Positions 14,515 through 19,312 of a DNA stretch of 19,312 nucleotides are shown here, piece by piece (the stretch's first letter is position 1; every line of letters starts with the position of its first letter). A program made the translations under genes and the position numbers. The notes under the pieces were generated by a model. That model made no database searches. It was not told the origin of the DNA and saw only the letters and a program-made list of their open reading frames with translations. This stretch comes from an uncultured Clostridia bacterium (GTDB lineage: Bacteria > Bacillota > Clostridia > Christensenellales > Aristaeellaceae), in the NCBI GenBank assembly GCA_934615235.1, contig CAKTTL010000054.1:1-19312 (forward strand), given 5' to 3'.

Positions 14515-17415
14515 ATGAAAGTGGATCTTTCATGCCCGATTGAGCTTTGGGAATATACGCTCCCGGCGGAAGAAAAGCCGGTTTGTTCTTTTACGTTTAT
14601 GAACCTGGGGCAGCGGCCCATTTCGTCGGTGCAGCTGGAGCTGAGCTGTTTCGACGCGGCGGGCGAGGTCATCGCGCGCAAAACAGAACGGCCGATGGCG
14701 CTCGCGGCGGCCGCACGGGAAAAATTCACCGTTGAAATCGAGACGGAAGAAAAGAATATCGACTCGGTCGAGCTGATTATCGAGAAGGTCTGGTTTGAAT
14801 CCGGCGAAGAATGGCGGCGGGCGCAGCAGGCGAAGCTGATCGACTATACGCCCAACGAACTGCCGCCGAACCGCCGGCTGGAGCATCTGCGCTTCGTCGC
14901 GGGGAGCGACGCGGTGGGCTATCCCAGCGCGCAGAAGCAGGCGTGGGTCTGCGTATGCGGGCGCGTAAACGCGCTGGACGCGGAGGAATGTATCCGCTGC
15001 GGCCGCAGGCGGGACGAGGTGTTCGAGCGGTTTTCGCCCGAAGCGGTGCAGCGCGTAATCGACGCGCGCGAGCGCGAACTGGAAGACCGCGCCCGGCAGG
15101 CGCGCGAAGAGGCGAGCCGGCAGGAGTTTCTGCGGCAGACGGCGATGCGCAAGAAAAAGCGCGCGCGCAAGGTTCGCACGGGGATTTTCTGTGCGCTGCT
15201 GGCGCTGGGCTCGGCGGCGTATCTGTTCGTCGCGCTGGGGCTGCCGGAGCTGAAATACCAGACGGCGGTTTCCACGCTGCAGGGCGGCGATTACGCGCAG
15301 GCGCGCGTCGCCTTTGAATCGCTGGACGGCTATCGCGATTCGGATACGTGGATACAGCAATGCGACCTGCTCGGCGCGCAGGATCAGCTGAAGAAGGGCA
15401 CGGCCGACAGCATTGAGGCGGCGATGCGCACGCTGCGCGCGCTCGGCGATTACCCCGGCGCGAAGGACGCGATGCAGGAGGCGAACTACCTCAAAGCGGG
15501 CCTGCTCTCCGACGCGCGCGATTACGACGCGGCCGTCGAGCTGTACGAGTCGCTCGGCGCGTATCGGGATTCGGCCGAAAAGGCGCGCGCCGCGCGCTAT
15601 CAGATCGCCACGGCCGAAATGGACACGGGCGATTACGATTCCGCCGCCGCGAAATTCGAAGCGCTCGGCAATTATAAAGACGCCGCCGCGCTCAAGCGCG
15701 AGTGCGTTTACCGCCCGGCCAAGAAGCTGATGGGCGAAGGCAAGTACGACGAGGCGATCGACCTGTTCGCCGAGGTCAGCGGCTACAGCGACGCGGATTC
15801 GCTCCGCCTGCAGTGCATTTATCAGAGCGCGCTCAGCGCGCAGATCGCCGGCGATTACGACTACGCGGCCGAACGTTTCATGATGCTCGGCGGCTACGAA
15901 GACGCGGACGAGCAGATGAAGCGCAGCATCTATCTGGCCGCCAACACGGCGCGCGATTCCGGCTCGTATGAAACGGCGCGCGGCCTGTACGAAACCGTCG
16001 CGGATTACGAGGACGCGGCCGACCAGATCAAAGAATGCACGTACCTGCCCGCCAAGCAGACCATGGCGGCGGAAAAATACGCGGACGCCGCGGCGATGTT
16101 CCAGTCCATCGCGGGCTACAAGGACGCGGACGATCTGTACGATCAGTGCGTCTACAGCCGGGCCATGGAGCTTGTCGCCGCCGCCGATTACGACGCGGCC
16201 ATCGCGCTGATGGAGACCATCCCGGATTACGGCGACGTGGAAAAACAGCTGACCCTCGCGCGCTATCAGCGCGCCGAAAAGCTGGAGAAGGACGGCAAGC
16301 TCGCCGAGGCCGCCGACGCGTTCGACGCGCTGGGCAGCTACTCCGACAGCCGCACCCGCGCCAACCAGGCGCGCTACGCCGACGCGCAGGCCGCCTTCGA
16401 CGCGGGCGACTACGAAGCCGCCGCCGCGAAATTCGAAGCGCTGGGCAAGTATTCCGACGCGCGGACGCGCGTAAAGGAATGCGCGTACCAGTCCGCCCTG
16501 CTGTACGAAAAGGACGGCGAACTGGAACAGGCCTACGACGCGCTGCTGGCCATCGACGGCTACGAGCCCGCGCAGACGAAGGCGAAGGAAGTCGTCTACG
16601 CGCTGGCCGAGCAGCTCTATGACGAAGGGCAGCTGCTCGACGCATCGGAAAAATTCAAGCTTGCGGGCAAATACGAGGACGCGGCCGACCGCGCCGACGC
16701 GTGCGTCTACGAACAGGCGCAGCAGCTGATGGAAGCGGGCGATTATCAGGAGGCGGGCGACCTGTTCAACAGCATCGCCTCCTATGAGGACGCGAAAGCG
16801 CAGCGCGAAGCGTGCTACGACCTGTGGCTCGCCGACCGCGCCGCGCAGGCCAAAACGGCTTACGACAGCGGCGATTACGCCGCCGCGCTCCGCGCGCTCG
16901 ACGGCGTCAGCGTCGAGGACATGCCCCGCTCCTACGCCGAAACGCAGGATATTTATTACGACGCGAACTACCAGCTTGCGCGCAGGCTCATCGACGAAGG
17001 GCGCGCGCTCGAGGCGTACTCCTACCTGATGAAGTGCAAGGGGTACAAATCGGCCGACACGCTGCTGGACAAGCACATCTATCAGATTCTCGGCACATGG
17101 GAAACGGACGCCGGCACGCAGTACGCCTTCTACCTCAACGGCACCTGCCGCATCGACGGCAGGGAAATGACCTTCAACATGCCGGGCATTTACGGCATCG
17201 AGACGGGCGAAACCGCCGATACGCTCGAGCGCACCTACAGCTTCGTCAGCGCCAAGGCGAACAGTCTCACCCTGCGCGAGGACGCGACGCAGCGCGTGAT
17301 TCGCCTCACGCGCACGCGCCAGGCCGAGGTCAGCTACACCGAGGACAGCAGCCCCTCCGGCGACGTAACGCAGAACATCCAGACGGAAACCGACGTGCTC
17401 AACGAGGCGGAGTGA
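14515..17415 (+). CDS. Zinc-ribbon, single-pass membrane protein with ~16 TPR-like repeats
   Basis: A 966-residue protein. Order: an N-terminal beta-rich domain (~1-130); a four-cysteine zinc ribbon C-x-C...C-x2-C at 146, 148, 159 and 162; a charged helical stretch; one membrane helix (~222-242); then about sixteen repeats of 37 residues (~246-860); and a small C-terminal beta domain. The repeat pattern is Y-x2-A-x6-G-D-Y-x2-A-x3-F-x2-L-x-x-Y-x-D-A, as in YQIATAEMDTGDYDSAAAKF. Such arrays usually bind proteins; topology suggests a large extracytoplasmic solenoid. The first in-frame ATG is 14479, but the promoter puts the transcript start near 14470. I therefore prefer the ATG at 14515, which has GGAGGTG upstream. 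Function is unknown. The opposite strand is open over nearly the same span, but only as a shadow. Confidence 0.88.
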   Translation: MKVDLSCPIELWEYTLPAEEKPVCSFTFMNLGQRPISSVQLELSCFDAAGEVIARKTERPMALAAAAREKFTVEIETEEKNIDSVELIIEKVWFESGEEWRRAQQAKLIDYTPNELPPNRRLEHLRFVAGSDAVGYPSAQKQAWVCVCGRVNALDAEECIRCGRRRDEVFERFSPEAVQRVIDARERELEDRARQAREEASRQEFLRQTAMRKKKRARKVRTGIFCALLALGSAAYLFVALGLPELKYQTAVSTLQGGDYAQARVAFESLDGYRDSDTWIQQCDLLGAQDQLKKGTADSIEAAMRTLRALGDYPGAKDAMQEANYLKAGLLSDARDYDAAVELYESLGAYRDSAEKARAARYQIATAEMDTGDYDSAAAKFEALGNYKDAAALKRECVYRPAKKLMGEGKYDEAIDLFAEVSGYSDADSLRLQCIYQSALSAQIAGDYDYAAERFMMLGGYEDADEQMKRSIYLAANTARDSGSYETARGLYETVADYEDAADQIKECTYLPAKQTMAAEKYADAAAMFQSIAGYKDADDLYDQCVYSRAMELVAAADYDAAIALMETIPDYGDVEKQLTLARYQRAEKLEKDGKLAEAADAFDALGSYSDSRTRANQARYADAQAAFDAGDYEAAAAKFEALGKYSDARTRVKECAYQSALLYEKDGELEQAYDALLAIDGYEPAQTKAKEVVYALAEQLYDEGQLLDASEKFKLAGKYEDAADRADACVYEQAQQLMEAGDYQEAGDLFNSIASYEDAKAQREACYDLWLADRAAQAKTAYDSGDYAAALRALDGVSVEDMPRSYAETQDIYYDANYQLARRLIDEGRALEAYSYLMKCKGYKSADTLLDKHIYQILGTWETDAGTQYAFYLNGTCRIDGREMTFNMPGIYGIETGETADTLERTYSFVSAKANSLTLREDATQRVIRLTRTRQAEVSYTEDSSPSGDVTQNIQTETDVLNEAE

Positions 17416-17429
17416 GAAAACGTGGGGAG

Positions 17430-17515
17430 ACGGTTTTTTCTGGGGGAAGGAACCTTCTTTCAGGAGAAAGAAGGTTCCTTCCCCCAGACCCCCTTCTTCG
17501 AAGAAAGCCATTTTT
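17430..17515 (-). repeat. Hairpin repeat, copy 3 (23-bp perfect stem), inverted orientation
   Basis: Bases 17439-17461 and 17466-17488 are complementary over 23 bp around AGGA. Read on the minus strand, the core is again TTCTTTCTCCTGAAAGAA, but the outer stem is now built on GGGGGAAGGAACC. The flank AAAAATGGCTTTCTTCGAAG lies at 17496-17515 on the minus strand, matching copies 1 and 2 in order. It lies 23 bases behind the TPR gene stop. No T-run follows on either strand. Confidence 0.88.
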
Positions 17516-17525
17516 ATGCGGAGCT

Positions 17526-17636
17526 TAGGGTGTATCTGAAAAAGGAAGAGGCGACAGCACGAGCGGATTTTTCGACGCAGAAATGGCGGAAAAGACGCCG
17601 TGATGGAGTCTCAGGGAATTTTTCAGATACACCCTA
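17526..17636. mobile_element. MITE-like inverted-repeat element, copy 2
   Basis: A 111-base element with perfect 18-base terminal inverted repeats, TAGGGTGTATCTGAAAAA and its complement. Its ends and subterminal parts equal copy 1 (11725-11886), but about 50 central bases are absent. It has no coding capacity that I accept. It sits between the hairpin repeat and the convergent HMA gene. Confidence 0.88.
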
Positions 17637-17644
17637 GCTGCCGC

Positions 17645-17902
17645 TTACTTTTTCAGGAAGCCGAAAAAGCCTTTTTTCTCATACGGCTGCGCCGTCATGC
17701 CCTTAAACTCGTAGCCCGTCTCGCCGATGACGCGGCGCACGGTTTCCTCGTCCAGCGCGTTTTCGCTGAGAACCACGGCTTCGCCCCTGGAATGGGAAGA
17801 CGTTACCTTTTTGACGGGAAACGCCCGCCGAATCGCATCGTTCATATGGCTCTCGCACATGCCGCACATCATGCCGTCGATTTTAATTTTCGTTTCAACC
17901 AT
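17645..17902 (-). CDS. Heavy-metal-associated (CopZ-like HMA) domain protein
   Basis: An 85-residue cytosolic metal-binding protein. The N-terminal KIKIDGMMCGMCESHMNDAI contains the C-x2-C metal site typical of HMA domains (Cu(I) or Zn(II)). The ferredoxin-like beta-alpha-beta pattern continues to residue ~65. A C-terminal tail rich in Lys and Phe (EKKGFFGFLKK) follows and is not part of the core domain. GAGAGGAG precedes the ATG. The gene has its own promoter overlapping the terminator of the XRE gene, and a perfect palindrome lies in its leader, suggesting metal- or iron-dependent control. No P-type ATPase is within the window, so copper transport versus another role is open. Confidence 0.9.
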   Translation of the reverse strand: MVETKIKIDGMMCGMCESHMNDAIRRAFPVKKVTSSHSRGEAVVLSENALDEETVRRVIGETGYEFKGMTAQPYEKKGFFGFLKK

Positions 17903-17926
17903 GGGAAGCGCTCCTCTCTGCGGACG

Positions 17927-17942
17927 GTTAGAACAATCTAAC
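17927..17942. promoter_or_regulatory. Palindromic operator candidate in the HMA gene leader
   Basis: GTTAGA-ACAA-TCTAAC is a perfect 6-bp dyad with a 4-base spacer, 24 bases before the HMA start codon and downstream of its promoter. TTAG...CTAA spacing recalls DtxR/IdeR-type boxes, but with fewer matching bases. The regulator is not identified. Confidence 0.5.
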
Positions 17943-17950
17943 GCCTGCGC

Positions 17951-17996
17951 AAAAAATAAAAACCGGGAACGCGGCTTATTATACGCCCGCGCCCGG
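17951..17996 (-). terminator. Terminator of the XRE regulator gene
   Basis: On the minus strand CCGGG-CGCGG pairs with CCGCG-CCCGG (a short internal bulge), followed by TTTTTATTTTTT. It lies just after the XRE stop codon. The HMA promoter is embedded in the same DNA. Confidence 0.8.
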
Positions 17997-18006
17997 AAAA
18001 AATCAA
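17978..18006 (-). promoter_or_regulatory. Promoter of the HMA gene
   Basis: TTGATT (18001-18006) and a perfect TATAAT (17978-17983) are 17 bases apart on the minus strand. The -10 box lies in the loop of the preceding gene's terminator hairpin, so read-through from the XRE gene and initiation here may compete. Confidence 0.72.
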
Positions 18007-18010
18007 TCGT

Positions 18011-18583
18011 TCAATGTTTCCGCATTTTCAAAATCACAAACAGGATGCACAGCACCTGCAGCACCGCGCCGACGATGTAGATCAGCTGAATATTGGGCAT
18101 CATCACCGTCAGGTGGATGCTGACGGCGAGCATCCAGATGAGCAGACTCGTGGCGGCGCCGCGCAGAATCCACCCGCACCACAGGCCTGAGAAGACGATC
18201 AGCAAAATGGAGCAGACCGGCAGCGCGTAGATGAAGCACAGCCACAGCCGCGGCAGCGCCGGGCAGAACAGTTTCAGCACGAAAAAGGCCACCGTCGCCA
18301 CCAGCCAGACAAGCCCCAGCGACAAAAGCGTCACCAGCAGCTGCGGCTTGCGCGGCGTTTTCGGCGTTTCCTCGGAGATCAGATCGTTGACGGTCACCCC
18401 GTACAGTTCGGCGATGCGCGCAAGCACGTAAATATCCGGCACGCCCTCGCCGCGTTCCCATTTGGACACGGACTTGTCCGAATAGCTGATCTTTTCCGCA
18501 AGGTCCGCCTGCGTATGTCCCGCCTGCCTGCGATAAAACGCAATGCGGCGCGCAATCGCGGCGCGAAGCGCCTCCTCCTGCAT
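18011..18583 (-). CDS. XRE-family regulator with C-terminal membrane helices
   Basis: A 190-residue protein. Residues ~8-65 form a helix-turn-helix of the Cro/cI type: IAFYRRQAGHTQADLAEKI, SYSDKSVSKWERGEGVPD and IYVLARIAELYGVTVNDLI. A short proline/lysine linker leads to four hydrophobic segments (~78-100, 105-125, 130-148, 155-185), so the protein is membrane-bound. Such HTH-membrane proteins are common in Firmicutes and are thought to sense envelope or cell-state signals; targets here are unknown. The frame is open to 18649, but the start is 18583, with AAGGAGG 9 bases upstream. An extended -10 promoter precedes it and a strong terminator follows. Confidence 0.92.
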   Translation of the reverse strand: MQEEALRAAIARRIAFYRRQAGHTQADLAEKISYSDKSVSKWERGEGVPDIYVLARIAELYGVTVNDLISEETPKTPRKPQLLVTLLSLGLVWLVATVAFFVLKLFCPALPRLWLCFIYALPVCSILLIVFSGLWCGWILRGAATSLLIWMLAVSIHLTVMMPNIQLIYIVGAVLQVLCILFVILKMRKH

Positions 18584-18610
18584 CGATTCTGCCTCCTTCC
18601 CTGAAGGGTG

Positions 18611-18640
18611 ATTATAGCATGAGAAGGCGGCGGGATGCAA
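18611..18640 (-). promoter_or_regulatory. Promoter of the XRE regulator gene
   Basis: A perfect TATAAT (18611-18616) with an extended -10 TGC is preceded by TTGCAT (18635-18640) at 18-base spacing on the minus strand. Confidence 0.7.
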
Positions 18641-18652
18641 GCGGGACAAGCG

Positions 18653-18693
18653 GCAAAAAATAATCCGATAAACATAACGTTTATCGGATTATT
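18653..18693 (-). terminator. Terminator of the former tRNA-Met gene
   Basis: A 15-bp perfect stem AATAATCCGATAAAC/GTTTATCGGATTATT with a 5-base loop is followed on the minus strand by TTTTTTGCCG. It sits 8 bases after the tRNA-Met remnant, so it was its terminator. Confidence 0.85.
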
Positions 18694-18701
18694 TCTCTCA
18701 G

Positions 18702-18744
18702 TAGCGGCGAGTGGATTCGAACCGCTGACACTCCGGGTATGAAC
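18702..18744 (-). pseudogene. 3' half of a tRNA-Met (CAT), cut at the anticodon arm
   Basis: Read on the minus strand it gives GTTCATACCCGGAG, then a variable loop, T-loop TTCGAAT, acceptor strand CGCCGCT and A73. The anticodon loop TTCATAC and acceptor end match the pattern of Firmicutes elongator tRNA-Met. The T-stem AGCGG/CCACT has a C-A mismatch. The expected 5' partners are absent: TCCGG should precede the loop but GCTAG is found, and no acceptor or D-arm follows upstream. The gene is therefore a remnant, or an attachment-site half, at the edge of a mobile element. Confidence 0.8.
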
Positions 18745-18880
18745 TAGCAAATTTTGATAACAGTTCATAACCAAATTCAACAAAACGAATACAGGCTCGC
18801 AACGTCCGCAGAAGGTTGTCATGGATTCTATGCATTTAACACTGACGGTTGCTTGCCGAACGTTTTATTCATTCGTGTAT

Positions 18881-19201
18881 TCACAACTCAAGAGCAAGGC
18901 TCCAGATATACATGTTTTTGTAGGTGCCTTCGTAAAGGTGTTTCAGTCCGTGCAAGTCATTCTGCTGCAAAATCGCATACATGGCTGCTTCCGTTCTTTC
19001 ATCCAGATCAAACTGGATCTCAGCTTCGCGAACATTTTCAAAAATGGACGTGTAGGGATTATCATATACCCTCCGGTTGGACACGTCCACCACGGTCTGC
19101 TACATGCCATCCATAATCAGCAGCGAAAGCGTTATCAATTCGCTACCCAGGCATTTTTCTACGGTTTCATCGTCGAGCGTCTGAAGGAAAATCATTTGCA
19201 T
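18881..19201 (-). pseudogene. Unrecognised element gene interrupted by an in-frame TAG
   Basis: From ATG at 19201 the frame reads 33 residues (including IFLQTLDDETVEKCLGSELI), meets TAG at 19100-19102, then continues 72 residues to a TGA at 18881. The second part, with RRVYDNPYTSIFENVREAEI and HLYEGTYKNMYIWSLALEL, looks like real protein sequence. The same frame on both sides implies one gene broken by a point change. I do not recognise the family. It follows the recombinase by 26 bases on the same strand. Confidence 0.55.
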
Positions 19202-19227
19202 GAACGAAAGCGGCCGTTGTGCATCCG

Positions 19228-19312
19228 TTATTCCGTCAGCTTCTTCCTCCGCATTGCACGGATAAGCGTGCTCTTGCTGATGCCGGTCATGCTCTCCACC
19301 TGCGTATAGCTG
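19228..19312 (-). CDS. Serine recombinase, C-terminal end (partial)
   Basis: The last 27 residues before a TAA stop contain SYTQVESMTGISKSTLIRAM, a resolvase-type helix-turn-helix of the kind that ends resolvase/invertase-family serine recombinases. The catalytic domain lies outside the window. It is the likely mobility gene of the AT-rich element, though the tRNA target would be more usual for a tyrosine integrase. Confidence 0.7.
   Translation of the reverse strand, partial: SYTQVESMTGISKSTLIRAMRRKKLTE

Larger units (their letters stand above)
18745..19312. mobile_element. AT-rich edge of an integrated element
   Basis: Base composition shifts abruptly at the tRNA break. The segment holds a serine recombinase C-terminus and a stop-interrupted reading frame. 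GGTATGAACT (18736-18745) and AGTTCATAACC (18762-18772) form an inverted repeat across the junction, as expected near a recombination core. The element continues past the window. Bases 18773-18880 show no gene. Confidence 0.65.

Noticed and set aside
14530..17511. A 993-codon open frame on the minus strand opposite the TPR gene
   Set aside because: It mirrors the repeats of the true gene, has no start signal, and runs through the intergenic hairpin repeat.
17422..17637. A short frame through the hairpin repeat and MITE-like element
   Set aside because: It consists wholly of repeat DNA; the parallel frame in copy 1 diverges in the middle.
18821..19309. A 162-codon plus-strand frame in the mobile element
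   Set aside because: It is antisense to the recombinase C-terminus and to the broken gene, both of which have better protein-like sequence.

Overview
The window looks like a chromosomal segment of a GC-rich Clostridia-type Firmicute, probably an uncultured gut lineage (inference). Three things suggest this: strong GGAGG-type ribosome binding sites with TTGACA/TATAAT promoters, the Firmicutes gene order rplS-rbgA-rnhB-yraN, and a BlaR1/BlaI-type sensor pair, DegV and XRE proteins. The coding part is visibly GC-rich; the last ~570 bases are clearly more AT-rich and belong to a mobile element.

Layout. 1-470: rpsI with its terminator. 513-3321 (minus): a BlaI-like repressor followed, with a 4-base overlap, by an M56 membrane metalloprotease whose sensor part is a leucine-rich-repeat domain. 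3545-4493 (minus): a DegV lipid-binding protein. 4490-9444 (minus): a two-gene glycosylation operon, a 1269-residue protein carrying two GT-C glycosyltransferase modules plus two carbohydrate-binding-like domains, then an MGDG-synthase/MurG-like glycosyltransferase. 9609-9765: tRNA-Lys(CTT) with its own promoter and terminator. 9873-11090: a flavin reductase-like protein and TrmO. 11266-14160: rplS, rbgA, rnhB and yraN, interrupted by repeats. 14435-17415: a zinc-ribbon, single-pass membrane protein with about sixteen 37-residue TPR-like repeats. 17645-18640 (minus): a membrane-anchored XRE regulator followed by a CopZ-like metal-binding protein with a palindrome in its leader. 18659-19312 (minus): the 3' half of a tRNA-Met, cut at the anticodon, joined to foreign DNA holding a broken reading frame and the C-terminus of a serine recombinase.

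The most unusual content lies between genes. Three families of structured repeats occupy the gaps. (1) Long perfect hairpins (20-23 bp) share one inner core, TTCTTTCTCCTGAAAGAA, and a conserved flank, while their outer stems differ in sequence but stay fully paired (3443-3530, 14324-14400, 17430-17515). (2) A pair of short elements with 16-18 bp terminal inverted repeats lies directly behind rplS and behind the TPR gene (11725-11886, 17526-17636). (3) A 159-bp unit is tandemly repeated in front of rbgA, and its small hairpins also show compensatory changes between copies (12025-12342). Stems that change in sequence while keeping pairing suggest selection for, or a copying mechanism that preserves, the folded or palindromic form. 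This is the best candidate here for something undescribed.

Functionally, the minus-strand genes form a surface/envelope theme (envelope sensing, lipid binding, glycolipid or protein glycosylation). The plus-strand rplS-yraN block is translation and nucleic-acid housekeeping.
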